A DNA stretch of 64,000 nucleotides from Nitrososphaerota archaeon (GTDB lineage Archaea; Thermoproteota; Nitrososphaeria; Nitrososphaerales; Gagatemarchaeaceae): positions 1-64,000 of the forward strand of contig JAFMAD010000001.1 of assembly GCA_029785195.1 (NCBI GenBank), written 5' to 3'. Both the position numbers and the translations under genes were made by a program. Position 1 is the stretch's first letter. Each line of letters opens with the position of its first letter. This document shows, in pieces, positions 9,101 through 16,484 of this stretch. Under the pieces are notes generated by a model, which worked only from the letters and a program-made list of their open reading frames with translations, searched no databases and was not told the DNA's origin.

Positions 9101-9411
9101 TCAACGAGATACTCGGCTACGACGGGAGGACGAACGAGATGGTGATGAACGAGGTCTACAGGTGGGACCCGGTCGCGGACAGGCTCTATGGCACGGGGAG
9201 GAGCAGGCTGGTCGACAAGATCAACCAGAGGTACGGGCTCCGCCCCGAGGAGATCCGGCGGGACCTCGAGTCGAGGAAGGTCTTCCTCGAATGGCTCGCG
9301 GCGAAGAACTACCGCTCCTACAAGGAGGTGAGCGGCTACGTGCAGGAGTTCTACGGGAACCCGTACGCCATGGCCAGCAGGGCCAGGACCGAGCTCGAGG
9401 CGTCGCCTTGA
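6190..9411 (+). CDS. TadA/VirB11-type pilus assembly ATPase with intein and N-terminal membrane segments
   Basis: 1073 residues before splicing, about 605 after. A GTG at 6133 extends the frame, but the promoter at 6146-6164 lies downstream of it, so the ATG at 6190 is chosen. Residues about 10-35 and 50-75 are hydrophobic, which is unusual for this normally soluble hexameric ATPase and suggests membrane tethering. The secretion-ATPase N-domain follows, then Walker A GSTACGKT at 356-363. The Asp-box ISIED is interrupted by an intein (residues 385-852) and resumes as TPELNLPQE; Walker B DVIIVGEIRGKEA is near 892, followed by the His-box GHGGMSTIHADS. It energises assembly of a type IV pilus-like filament together with the TadC proteins downstream. 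The stop overlaps the next start (TTGA). The equivalent ATPase at 47309-48931 has neither intein nor N-terminal membrane segments. Confidence 0.93.
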   Translation: MKWVPEVSPDRLRLWALGGVLAYLIAEVSALAAFQRPVLPISLFFGDSLGLGAGGAMDVLAGAVIVVVGFEGVILASARGRGAAPVAPAPAQPEPKGLERASLDLMLAESASKNFVEVFPLKAGALNVYGAIAKEEGVEGYRYVVIEPELTPDEKKQFEGLKELLVEEMDVDLRSIETREKAEAFLSDKVAKLAQTYGFKIPRPSMRKLQYYFTRDFIHLGKIEPLMLDPLIEDVSCDGAGIPIYVWHRDYESIPTNVVFDTDKELDTFVSKLAYVSGKHISLALPMVDASLQDGSRLHLTYGKEITQRGSTFTIRKFKEDPFTIIDLIKYNTLNAEVAAYLWYLVEKRLSMLVAGSTACGKTTSLNCFSMFITPGQKVISIEDSVTGDAEVLVHDPSGFRKLPIGELVDSALARGGAVTEMGHELARPEDLQVLTMTGSGRITWATCTALIRHRVTKEFVKVTTSMGRSIEVTSDHSLFTVGSGGGVEALPGRDIEPGTYLATPASVEVPGRPMSFDLAARPEFSRLWSEAEGVEGGGAARQVSLHAPRAPLSIPSVIDLDEDLAFLSGLWLAGGSYGAASVSFSIGRRDVEARVRSAAERYGVDVARRGDGASLLFDSVPFKVLFEKTLGLAEEEGSRRVPEVFFGATRSVVASLLAGYFSGGGAGGGVHAESASKGLLLDVQSLLLRFGVRMRVEAERKAGGTGVVGVHRGSISGDVQLELFRSLVGIGGEEAERSRRRYAPRGCVDPIPVTRADAAELRAVARRMGLPRLEGKAEAGMRTGVVPREVILRLAEESQETKGSKAYQLAASDLFFDRVVRVARETREEQVYDLSVPETGTFVANDFVCHNTPELNLPQENWVQEVSRAEGAVGEISLFDLVRNALRQRPDVIIVGEIRGKEAFTLFQAISTGHGGMSTIHADSVEAVFNRLTTEPMSLPRSLVGTSLDCVVLQLKLRIGDRSVRRVVSVNEILGYDGRTNEMVMNEVYRWDPVADRLYGTGRSRLVDKINQRYGLRPEEIRRDLESRKVFLEWLAAKNYRSYKEVSGYVQEFYGNPYAMASRARTELEASP
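7342..8745 (+). other. Full-length intein with degenerate LAGLIDADG endonuclease, in the pilus ATPase
   Basis: 468 codons. The first intein residue is Ser (SVTGDAEVLVHD); block B contains TSDHSLFTV; the end is VCHN followed by Thr as first C-extein residue. That gives Ser1 and the terminal His-Asn needed for splicing, with Thr as the acceptor nucleophile. The central region has the two helices of a dodecapeptide homing endonuclease, LSGLWLAGG (7891-7917) and LAGYFSGGG (8161-8187). The eighth position of each, normally Asp or Glu and essential for DNA cleavage, is Gly in both, so the nuclease is probably dead while splicing should still work. The extein junction IED/TPEL lies in the Asp-box, so the ATPase is non-functional until spliced. 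Confidence 0.88.
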
Positions 9412-10307
9412 CGGCCAAAGAGGCTCCGCGGCTCGGGTTCTGGGGCGCGTCGTACGTCCTGTACGCCCCCTACGCCAGGCGCTTCGAGGGGGTCTTCAAG
9501 GAGGTAAGGGGGGACCTGGCGAAGAGCGGGCTGATGGTCACCTTCCACGCCTACGTCGCCGGGGCCCTCTTCGTCTCGACTGTCGCGGGGGTAGCCGGGG
9601 CGCTGGCAGGGTTCACGACGGCGTTCTACGCGGGGCTCTCACTGGGCCCGATGCTCCTCCTCCCTGTCGGGGCTGGGGCGCTCGCCTTCGCCGCTTCCCT
9701 TGCCGCGTTCTACTTCTTCCCCACCGCCACGGCGAGTTCCAGGGGGAAGAGGCTTGACGCCGAGCTCCCCTACGCGGTGGGGCACATGTCGGTCCTCGCG
9801 ACCGCCGGGGTCACCCCGGAGAGGATATTCGAGGTCCTCGCAAGAGAGGAGGAAGGGGGGGTCGTCGCCCACGAGTCCAGGATGATGGTCAGGGACATGG
9901 CGACCATGGGGCTGGACCTTTCCCAGGCGGTGGAGGCGGAGATCAAGCGCTCGCCCTCGGGCAGGTTCGCTGACTTCCTTGACGGGTTCAGGGCCGCCTC
10001 CGTGACAGGGAGTGACCTCGCCACGTACCTGGGGAGGGCCGCGTCCGCCATGATGCTAGACAGGAGGCTGCAGGCCAAGGCCGTGGGGGAGAACGTGGGG
10101 ATGGTCGCCGAGATATACACCATAGTCCTGGTGGTGGCGCCACTCCTCCTCTTGATCATGTTCTCCGTGATGGGGGCGATAGTCGGCTCGGTGGGGGGGC
10201 TCAGCGTCCTCGCCCTAATGTACCTGGTGGGGTACCTCTTCGTCCCGGTTGGGGGGCTTGTGAGCCTGATACTCGCAGACCAGACGGTAAGGAAGGAGGT
10301 CGACTGA
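9408..10307 (+). CDS. TadC-like (T2SSF) pilus platform protein 1, locus A
   Basis: 299 residues from a TTG at 9408 that overlaps the TGA of the ATPase gene (TTGA), an arrangement repeated at 48928 in locus B. The open frame extends further upstream, but that stretch lies inside the ATPase coding sequence. Two N-terminal hydrophobic segments, a central cytoplasmic helical domain (SRGKRLDAELPYAVGHMS, then a segment typical of type II secretion F domains) and two C-terminal helices around VLVVAPLLLLIMFSVMGAI give the GspF/TadC topology. It forms the inner-membrane platform on which the ATPase acts. The second TadC gene begins 1 bp after its stop, so the two are surely co-translated partners. Confidence 0.88.
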   Translation: MTAKEAPRLGFWGASYVLYAPYARRFEGVFKEVRGDLAKSGLMVTFHAYVAGALFVSTVAGVAGALAGFTTAFYAGLSLGPMLLLPVGAGALAFAASLAAFYFFPTATASSRGKRLDAELPYAVGHMSVLATAGVTPERIFEVLAREEEGGVVAHESRMMVRDMATMGLDLSQAVEAEIKRSPSGRFADFLDGFRAASVTGSDLATYLGRAASAMMLDRRLQAKAVGENVGMVAEIYTIVLVVAPLLLLIMFSVMGAIVGSVGGLSVLALMYLVGYLFVPVGGLVSLILADQTVRKEVD

Positions 10308-10308
10308 A

Positions 10309-11172
10309 TTGGGCGTGAGGGAGCTGCACGAGAGGCGGAGGGCGGTCTACCTCGCGGCCGGGGGCGCGTCTGTCTCGGCGATGGCGGCGATAGCAGCGCT
10401 GAACATCGCCTTCGGCGTCGGCCTCCCCTTCCCCCTCCCATCGGTCCTGCTGCTGGTGGGGGTCGGCTTCATGGCCTTCCCAGGGATGGTGGACTGGGCC
10501 TTCGACCGCTGGAGGGGGAAGATAGACGACGCCCTCCCGACGTTCCTCTCCGACGTGACGAGCAGCGCGAAGACAGGCTTCAGCCTGACCCGGGCCCTGG
10601 AGACTGCCGCAGACAACGACTACGGGCCACTCACCAAGGAGCTCGTCAGGATGAGGACGCAGCTTTCATGGGGGGTCCCGTTCGAGGACGTCGTCCGCGC
10701 AGAGATGAAGCGCCTCGACTCAAGGATAGCGAAGAGGACTTTCGGGGTGCTACTGGAGGCGAACAGGTCAGGGGGGAAGGTCGAAGAGATGCTCGAGGCC
10801 ATCCAGAGGCACACGATGGAGCTCCATCAGATAGAGAAGGAGGTCAGGAGCGCCCTGAAGCCGTATACGCTGACCACATATATCGCCGTCTTCATCTTCC
10901 TGGGGATCGCCATCGTCATGATAGATACTTTCTTCGCCGGGCTCATCAGTACCCAGGCTTCGGCCTCGGGGGCGGCCGTCGCCTTCCAGGGGCTGCAGGG
11001 GGTCAGCCTCTCCTCCATCGAGAGCGTCTTCTTCCAGATCGCCCTGGTGGAGGCTGTGATAGGAGGGCTCGGGGCGGGGAAGCTCGGGGAGGCTTCGTTC
11101 GCCGCCGGGATCAAGCACGTCGTCATACTCGTGGTCGCAACGGTGCTGGCGTTCCAGCTGTTCGTAGGGTGA
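10309..11172 (+). CDS. TadC-like (T2SSF) pilus platform protein 2, locus A
   Basis: 287 residues from a TTG at 10309, 1 bp after the preceding stop; a GTG at 10315 is an alternative start. Two hydrophobic helices near residues 18-60 precede a cytoplasmic F domain with DDALPTFLSDVTSSAKTGFS, typical of TadC proteins, and two to three C-terminal membrane helices. With the 299-residue protein upstream it makes the pair of platform subunits. In locus B the equivalent pair is one 576-residue polypeptide, where the matching segment reads ALPDFIRDISEGRKIGLS. The zinc-ribbon protein gene follows after 7 bp. Confidence 0.88.
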   Translation: MGVRELHERRRAVYLAAGGASVSAMAAIAALNIAFGVGLPFPLPSVLLLVGVGFMAFPGMVDWAFDRWRGKIDDALPTFLSDVTSSAKTGFSLTRALETAADNDYGPLTKELVRMRTQLSWGVPFEDVVRAEMKRLDSRIAKRTFGVLLEANRSGGKVEEMLEAIQRHTMELHQIEKEVRSALKPYTLTTYIAVFIFLGIAIVMIDTFFAGLISTQASASGAAVAFQGLQGVSLSSIESVFFQIALVEAVIGGLGAGKLGEASFAAGIKHVVILVVATVLAFQLFVG

Positions 11173-11179
11173 GAAGAAG

Positions 11180-12160
11180 ATGCAAGCTCCGGCCCCGAGG
11201 ATAGAAGCGACGCGGCTCTACAGCGACCCCAACACGAGGGAGCTCCTGCGGAGGATGCTGACAGAGAACGTCCTCCTCGAGCCGTCAGTCGGGGCCGACG
11301 GGAAGGCCCACTACCCCCTGGCCGAGGAGGTCCTGGGGGTGGAGGTCGACGTGAAGGGGTGGATCGGCGAGATGGTGGAGCAGGCGATACTGAGGAAGGC
11401 GTCGAGCAGGCAGGTGGTGATGTGCCCCGTCCACCTGCGGGCCGACCCGATGCTGATGGTGGAGTGCCTGAAGTGCAAGGCCAGGAACTCGGTCAAGAGG
11501 TCGCTGGTGGAGCACACCTACTGCGGCTACATAGGGGACGACTCCCGCTTCGACAAGGGAGGGACCCTGCAGTGCCCCAACTGCGGGAGGCCGATACGCG
11601 CCCAGAGCGAGCTCAGGGTCTCCGGCGTGTGGTACGAGTGCCAGAACTGCCTCTCCAAGACGAGCACCCCCCGGCTCGTCTTCGTCTGCAAGGAGGGGAA
11701 CCACGAGTTCACCACCGCGGACCTCGCCCTAGTGACCATAGACTCTTACTCCGTGAACGAGCGCGCCCTGGTGGAGCTCAGGAACACCCTCCTCCTCGAC
11801 CCTGAGCTGGCGGCTATGCTCGCTTCCATAGGGTACGAGGTCTCGGCTCCCGCCAAGGTCCAGGGGCAGTCGGGGTCGGTCCACTCCCTGGACGCCTACG
11901 CCAAGAAGGACGAGGAGACGGTGGCCCTGCAGGTGGCGGTGGACACCAAGCCCGTCGACGCCAGCGCCGTCATAGCCTTCTTCGCAAAGACATTCGACAT
12001 AAAGCCGACCAGGGCGGTCCTGGTGACGATCCCCGCGGCCTCGGATGATGCGAAGAGGCTGGAGAGCGGCTATGGCGTCTCCCTGGTGGAGGACTTCGAC
12101 GGGTCGGGGGTGGTGAAGAAGGTGAAGGATGTCCTCACGGCCCCGGCGCGGCCCGGCTAG
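11180..12160 (+). CDS. Zinc-ribbon protein with C-terminal restriction-endonuclease-like fold (TackOD1-like?)
   Basis: 326 residues; last gene of the locus A assembly operon. The middle holds several cysteine pairs (CPVH, CLKC, then a CGY, CPNCGRP and CQNCLSK) that should fold into two zinc ribbons. This resembles the thaumarchaeal output domain TackOD1 described in archaeal signalling proteins; that match is from memory and tentative. The C-terminal 120 residues, with SGSVHSLDAYAKKDEETVAL and a later VLVTIPAASDDAKRL, look like the Mrr/RecB-like fold, but the usual E-x-K is replaced (ALQVAVD), so nuclease activity is doubtful. Tight linkage (7 bp after TadC) suggests a regulatory or assembly role in pilus production. 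It overlaps the convergent hydrolase gene by 4 bp. Confidence 0.75.
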   Translation: MQAPAPRIEATRLYSDPNTRELLRRMLTENVLLEPSVGADGKAHYPLAEEVLGVEVDVKGWIGEMVEQAILRKASSRQVVMCPVHLRADPMLMVECLKCKARNSVKRSLVEHTYCGYIGDDSRFDKGGTLQCPNCGRPIRAQSELRVSGVWYECQNCLSKTSTPRLVFVCKEGNHEFTTADLALVTIDSYSVNERALVELRNTLLLDPELAAMLASIGYEVSAPAKVQGQSGSVHSLDAYAKKDEETVALQVAVDTKPVDASAVIAFFAKTFDIKPTRAVLVTIPAASDDAKRLESGYGVSLVEDFDGSGVVKKVKDVLTAPARPG

Positions 12161-12981
12161 GAGTGCGCGCCCAGGAAGGACAGCAGGGCTTCGTCGAAGG
12201 CCACGGGCTGCGATATGTTGACGAAGTGGTCGGCGCCGTGGACGAGTATCCTCGACGACCTCGGTATCCTCTGGTGGACCCTCTCTGCGAGAGTGATCTG
12301 CCCTGGGACGTCGTTGTCCCCCCAGATCAGCAGCGTAGGGGCGCGGATCTCCCCGAGCCTCTTGAAGGCGGGCAGGGCTTTCGGCTCCCTGAGATCTGAA
12401 AACGGCTCGGTGAACACCCGGTAGTTGTCCTTGGCGATGGACGCGACCCTGGGCTTCGCCGCGCCGAGGGACCCCCCCATTATTGAGAGGTGCACGTCGA
12501 TGGCCTCCTCGACCTTCCCGAGCTTCATGGCCTCCTCCCAGCGCTCCCACTCGGCGTCCCTGGCGTGGTCCATCTTCTCCTCCTGCGGGCTCCCGTATTC
12601 GTAGCCGTCCACCGTGGGGGCCGCCAGCACCATCCCTCTCACCCGCTCCGGGTATGCGAGCGCGAAGTCGATCGCGACGCTCCCCCCGTTCGAAAGGCCG
12701 ACGAGGATCGCAGACCTCACCCTCGCGCCGTCGAGGAGCTCCTTCAGGTCCCTGGCGTCGTCGAACGGCGCGGTCGGCCTGTCAGAGAGCCCCGACCCTC
12801 TCAGGTCGTACCTGAGTACGCAGAAGCCCTTCCTGGGGAGGAGGTCGAACTGCTCGTCCCACATCCTCCTGTCGAGGAAGCCCGCGTGTATCAGGACCAC
12901 CACAGGCTCTCTCCGGGCCCCTGCCATCTCGTGGTAGAGCTTCCCGCCGCTCACCTGGGCGAAGGTCAAGGAAGTCGTCAC
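12157..12981 (-). CDS. Alpha/beta-hydrolase, 3-oxoadipate enol-lactonase/esterase-like
   Basis: 274 residues from a GTG at 12981 preceded by GGGAGGGG. The frame stays open far upstream, but that part overlaps the divergent pilin genes and lacks the fold. The canonical elements are all present: oxyanion-hole HAGF near the N-terminus, strand/loop RYDLRGSGLSD, nucleophile elbow GLSNGGS, acid WGDNDVPG and catalytic HGADHFV near the C-terminus. It hydrolyses an ester or lactone of unknown structure in the cytoplasm. It sits convergently between the two transcription units of pilus locus A and has no obvious connection to them. Confidence 0.88.
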   Translation of the reverse strand: MTTSLTFAQVSGGKLYHEMAGARREPVVVLIHAGFLDRRMWDEQFDLLPRKGFCVLRYDLRGSGLSDRPTAPFDDARDLKELLDGARVRSAILVGLSNGGSVAIDFALAYPERVRGMVLAAPTVDGYEYGSPQEEKMDHARDAEWERWEEAMKLGKVEEAIDVHLSIMGGSLGAAKPRVASIAKDNYRVFTEPFSDLREPKALPAFKRLGEIRAPTLLIWGDNDVPGQITLAERVHQRIPRSSRILVHGADHFVNISQPVAFDEALLSFLGAHS

Positions 12982-13077
12982 CCCTCCCCTCCCTGCACTC
13001 CGCGCTCTATAAGAAGCGTCAAGGTCTCCCGCCGAGAGGGCGCGTCCGGGCGAGATTCTCCTTTGGCTGCACCCGGA

Positions 13078-13096
13078 GATGTTACACCTCCTTAAG
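13078..13096 (+). promoter_or_regulatory. Second copy of the locus A promoter element
   Basis: GATGTTACACCTCCTTAAG matches 17 of 19 positions of the element at 6146-6164. The TATA-like CCTTAAG centre predicts a transcription start near 13120, giving the first pilin gene (ATG 13177) a leader of about 57 bases with AGGTTGAG just before the ATG. The palindrome is less perfect here. Confidence 0.55.
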
Positions 13097-13176
13097 ATGA
13101 CTTTGCGGTCGTCGCTTCGACGTGTCTGGGCCATCGGAGGCTGCCTTCGGGTCCTCGGCTCTGAAGGCAGGTTGAG

Positions 13177-13695
13177 ATGAAGGTCGAGAAGAGGCGGGGG
13201 CTCTCCCCTATTATAGCCGAGCTGATCCTGATAGCCATCACAGTGGTGATAGGGACCACCGTCTTCTATGCTGGGAGCACCGCGGTCGGGGGGTACGCGA
13301 GCGGCTTCTCCCTCTTGTTCGGGAAGAGCGCCAACGCGGCGCAGGAGATCTACGTCGTGGAGTACGCCCAGTTCGGCACCAGCAACGTCACGCTCACGGT
13401 CAGGAACGTGGGGTACGTGACGGTCCAGCTCGCCTCGGTGGACATATTCAACGCGTCGTCGGTGGGGGCGGGGTACCCTACCTCCGGGGTGTTCACCAAC
13501 ACCACCACCCCGGCGATGGTGAGGCTCTCGTCCACCGCCAGCCCGTACTGCTACTGGGACGACCAGCTGCTGTACATACCGGTGGGGACCTTCTGCAGCG
13601 TCAACGTCGCCTTCCGCGGCTACACCGGGGCGGCCTACAACGTCGTGATCAGCACGGACAGGGGGAACAGGATCGTCGTCCATGAGATCGCGTAA
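13177..13695 (+). CDS. Type IV pilin/archaellin-like protein 1, locus A
   Basis: 172 residues. A short basic leader followed by RRGLSPIIAELILIAITVV is a classic archaeal type III signal peptide: prepilin peptidase would cut after the Gly and the hydrophobic helix becomes the filament core. The rest is a Thr/Val-rich beta domain that includes the common SVDIFNAS and CSVNVAF motifs. A purine-rich AGGTTGAG precedes the ATG. The last codons overlap the next gene by 14 bp, so the four pilin-like genes are probably one unit. No prepilin peptidase gene is in the window. Confidence 0.88.
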   Translation: MKVEKRRGLSPIIAELILIAITVVIGTTVFYAGSTAVGGYASGFSLLFGKSANAAQEIYVVEYAQFGTSNVTLTVRNVGYVTVQLASVDIFNASSVGAGYPTSGVFTNTTTPAMVRLSSTASPYCYWDDQLLYIPVGTFCSVNVAFRGYTGAAYNVVISTDRGNRIVVHEIA

Positions 13696-15214
13696 GTTCG
13701 CAAGGAGGCGGGGGCTCTCCGAGATGATAGGCGCCCTGTTCATCATAGTCCTCCTCGCGGTGGCTTTCGGCTTCTCCCTCGTGATGTTCGACTCCTTCAC
13801 CGCGTACCAGAGCGCGGTCGACACCCGGGCCCAGTACAACGCACAGCTCCCCAGGGAGGAGATGGGGTTCAGCAGGGTGGTCTTCGGGGCGTCGCAGGAG
13901 TACAACCCGAACCCTGGGTTCCTGGGGAGCTTCGGCTCGTCCGCTCCCGCCGACTTCTACCCGATAACCAACATGAACTTCACATCGAACGCCGACGGGT
14001 GGGTCTTCACGCGCGTCTATCTGCAGCCTGGGGTGTACGGCATGAGCGGGAACTTCGACCCTATCACTGGGACGGGGTCCCCATCTGGCCCGGGGTCCAT
14101 CTTCACTGACTTCACCTACAACCCTGGCGCGCACAACACGGTGGAAGCGATAGGAAACTGGACCGCGCAGTTCACCCTGTCGTCAGGGGAGGTGGCCTCC
14201 TTGAGCGCAGGTTTGGGGGTGATAAAGTTCTCGTTAGGGCAGTTCCTCGCCATAAATAATCAGGGGTCGAGCTCCAGCCCGCCTACCATCTCGGTCTACT
14301 TGCAGGACGCCAACACAGGGAAGACGGTGACCGTCGTATCACCCACCCCCGCCTCCACGGTATGGTCGCAGACGTACGGCATACCTTTCCCCGTGGGGAC
14401 CTTTGCGAATTCTCTCGCCGCTCAGGAGAGCTTTTTCACCGGGAGCTCGGGGACTTACAACTTCATCCTTGAGGCTGACGAGTCCCTCAAGGGGCAGAGC
14501 AGCGCGCTGTCTGAAGTGAGGGTGATCTTCGACGACAGCGGGGTCGAGCTGGCTCTGAGCAACTATTATTCGTCGACTTCGTGCCCTACCTTCAAGATCG
14601 CCCAGGACCCGCTTTCGGTCCAGGACCTGACCCTGAGCGTCACTTCCTCCTACACGACGACCGTAACCCAGACCATATACATGTGGGACTTCGCCCAGGG
14701 GACGTTCACCCAGGTGGACGTCGCGTCCGTCGGTTCGACAGCCACGACGCGGTTCATAGACCTCGGGGGGCTCACAGGCGGGGCGAGCGAGGTCCAGCGG
14801 TTCCTTCAGACTGCAACCGCGAGCGTCAGCCCGCCGGGGTGCCCTAACGACCCTATATCCACTTCACCCGGGTACGCTATAATGAAGATATATTCCGTGG
14901 GAGCTGCGAGGTTCACCGGGACCCTCAGCGCGGCCGTCCTGACGGCCTACTACACGGACACGTCGCAGCTCTCGATGGAATTAGCGAACACAGGCACCAC
15001 GACGATACACCTCGTGGGGTTCTGGATAATCGGGGCGTCCGGGGCCACCCAGTACGCTTCCACCCTCCCGGCGCCTCGTAACTTCTCGGAGTGGCTCGCC
15101 CCCGGGCAGACCCTCTCCGTCACCGTGGACTACGCGTGGACCCCTGGCGTGTACACCCTGGAGCTCGTGTCGTCGCTCGGGAACATATTCACCTTCAGCG
15201 CGACCGCCGCATAG
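13682..15214 (+). CDS. Large pilin-like protein with type III signal peptide, locus A
   Basis: 510 residues, three times the length of a normal pilin. The N-terminus MRSRKFARRRGLSEMIGALF has the RRRG-LSE cleavage site and a following hydrophobic helix. The long remainder is Ser/Thr/Gly/Tyr-rich beta structure with a pair of cysteine-containing loops (SSTSCPTFK, PPGCPND). Such oversized pilin-like proteins are usually tip or minor subunits that carry an adhesin domain; that role is inferred. It overlaps the upstream pilin gene by 14 bp and ends about 50 bp before the next pilin. Confidence 0.82.
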   Translation: MRSRKFARRRGLSEMIGALFIIVLLAVAFGFSLVMFDSFTAYQSAVDTRAQYNAQLPREEMGFSRVVFGASQEYNPNPGFLGSFGSSAPADFYPITNMNFTSNADGWVFTRVYLQPGVYGMSGNFDPITGTGSPSGPGSIFTDFTYNPGAHNTVEAIGNWTAQFTLSSGEVASLSAGLGVIKFSLGQFLAINNQGSSSSPPTISVYLQDANTGKTVTVVSPTPASTVWSQTYGIPFPVGTFANSLAAQESFFTGSSGTYNFILEADESLKGQSSALSEVRVIFDDSGVELALSNYYSSTSCPTFKIAQDPLSVQDLTLSVTSSYTTTVTQTIYMWDFAQGTFTQVDVASVGSTATTRFIDLGGLTGGASEVQRFLQTATASVSPPGCPNDPISTSPGYAIMKIYSVGAARFTGTLSAAVLTAYYTDTSQLSMELANTGTTTIHLVGFWIIGASGATQYASTLPAPRNFSEWLAPGQTLSVTVDYAWTPGVYTLELVSSLGNIFTFSATAA

Positions 15215-15265
15215 GTGGAGAACTTCTTCACCGTCATTATATCCGCTCCGGCCCAACGAGGGCAC

Positions 15266-15811
15266 ATGGACGTCTCGCGGAGGAAGGCCGTCTCGCCTAT
15301 CATCGCCACCCTCCTCCTCATAGCCATCACGGTGGCCGCAGGGATCATAGTCTACGTCTTCGTCACCGGCCTGGCGGGGAACCTGACCAAGTCGGGGGGG
15401 AACCAGGTCACCGAGCAGGTGTCGCTAGACTCGTACACCTTCCAGACGTCCCCTCCTAACTTCCTTACGATGTACCTCAGGAACACAGGGACAAGTTCGA
15501 TAGTGGTTTCATCCGTGTACTTCAACGGCGCGCCCGCAGACTTCTACGGCACCTGCGGTGTCTCGACCCAGACCACTGACACCTCGACAGCCACAACTAC
15601 CGTTATCTACACCAGTGGTGCGAATACCACGGCGAGATTCACCGCTACCGCACCGCTCCCATCAACTGCGAGCGAGCAGCCCCAGAGCACCTGCCAACTG
15701 AACGTCTATGGCTTCCCCGCCGCCTCCGCCGGGACCTCCTACCAGGTCAAGATAATCACCAACGACGGCGGGATATTCCCGTTCAACGTTGTTGCAGGGA
15801 GCTCCAGCTGA
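15266..15811 (+). CDS. Pilin/archaellin-like protein 2, locus A
   Basis: 181 residues from ATG 15266. A longer reading from 15215 is possible, but TATTATATCC near 15239 sits 26-28 bp before 15266, so a leaderless start here is preferred; this also suggests the gene has its own promoter. SRRKAVSPIIATLLLIAITV is the type III signal with KA/V cleavage. The C-terminal domain contains YLRNTGTSSIVVSSVYFNG and TCQLNVYGF, shared with the next gene; the two are tandem duplicates. Probably a major filament subunit. Confidence 0.88.
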   Translation: MDVSRRKAVSPIIATLLLIAITVAAGIIVYVFVTGLAGNLTKSGGNQVTEQVSLDSYTFQTSPPNFLTMYLRNTGTSSIVVSSVYFNGAPADFYGTCGVSTQTTDTSTATTTVIYTSGANTTARFTATAPLPSTASEQPQSTCQLNVYGFPAASAGTSYQVKIITNDGGIFPFNVVAGSSS

Positions 15812-15813
15812 GC

Positions 15814-16338
15814 ATGAAGATACCGCAGAAGCGGCGCGCGGTCAGCCCCATAGTGGCCACCCTGCTCCTGATCGCCATCTCAGTCGCGGCAGGAGTGATA
15901 GTCTACATCTTCACCACCGGGATCGCCGGGACGCTCACAAACTCCCACGTCAACCAGCTCACGGAGCAGATAAGCCTCGACGCTTACAACTTCCAGGTCT
16001 CGCCGCAGAACTACCTTACGATGTACCTCAGGAACACAGGGACGGGGTCGGTGTCTGTCTCCGCGGTCTACTTCAACGGCGTAGCCGCGCAGTTCTTCGG
16101 GACATGCGGGACAGTGACTACCGCGCCCACTCCGACTGAGTATGTCACCACCGCCTCGAGTTCATCTACGTTGCTGTCCGCTCCGGCGACCACCACATCC
16201 ACCGAAGCCGCCCAGCAGACTTGCCAGCTCAACGTCTTCGGGATGACAGCCTCCGCGGGCACCTCCTACCAAGTCACCATAGCCACAGTCGACGGCGGGA
16301 AGTTCATCTACAACGTGGTAGCCGGACAGACGGGCTAG
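15814..16338 (+). CDS. Pilin/archaellin-like protein 3, locus A (tandem duplicate)
   Basis: 174 residues, start 2 bp after the preceding stop. The leader MKIPQKRRAVSPIVATLLL carries the RRA/V peptidase site and a hydrophobic helix. It aligns over its whole length with the preceding pilin, and a 30-bp stretch is identical between the two genes (15463-15492 and 16014-16043). Differences concentrate in the Thr-rich middle. Downstream, GGGGGATCTCCCCC followed by GTTTTTCC near 16360-16400 may be a transcription terminator. Confidence 0.88.
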   Translation: MKIPQKRRAVSPIVATLLLIAISVAAGVIVYIFTTGIAGTLTNSHVNQLTEQISLDAYNFQVSPQNYLTMYLRNTGTGSVSVSAVYFNGVAAQFFGTCGTVTTAPTPTEYVTTASSSSTLLSAPATTTSTEAAQQTCQLNVFGMTASAGTSYQVTIATVDGGKFIYNVVAGQTG

Positions 16339-16484
16339 CCAACCAGGCCCTGCCAAACGGGGGATCTCCCCCCGCACCCGGACTCGGCGTTTTTCCCCCA
16401 TCCCAAGGCCGGAAAACGCATGATATTGGGGCGGGGGAAAACAAAGCGCATATATAGGAGGTTTAAAGGCGATTCCCTGTTCAC

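Noticed and set aside
12982-13905. N-terminal extension of the alpha/beta-hydrolase frame
   Set aside because: It overlaps the divergent pilin genes, has no hydrolase features, and a good start with a ribosome binding site exists at 12981.
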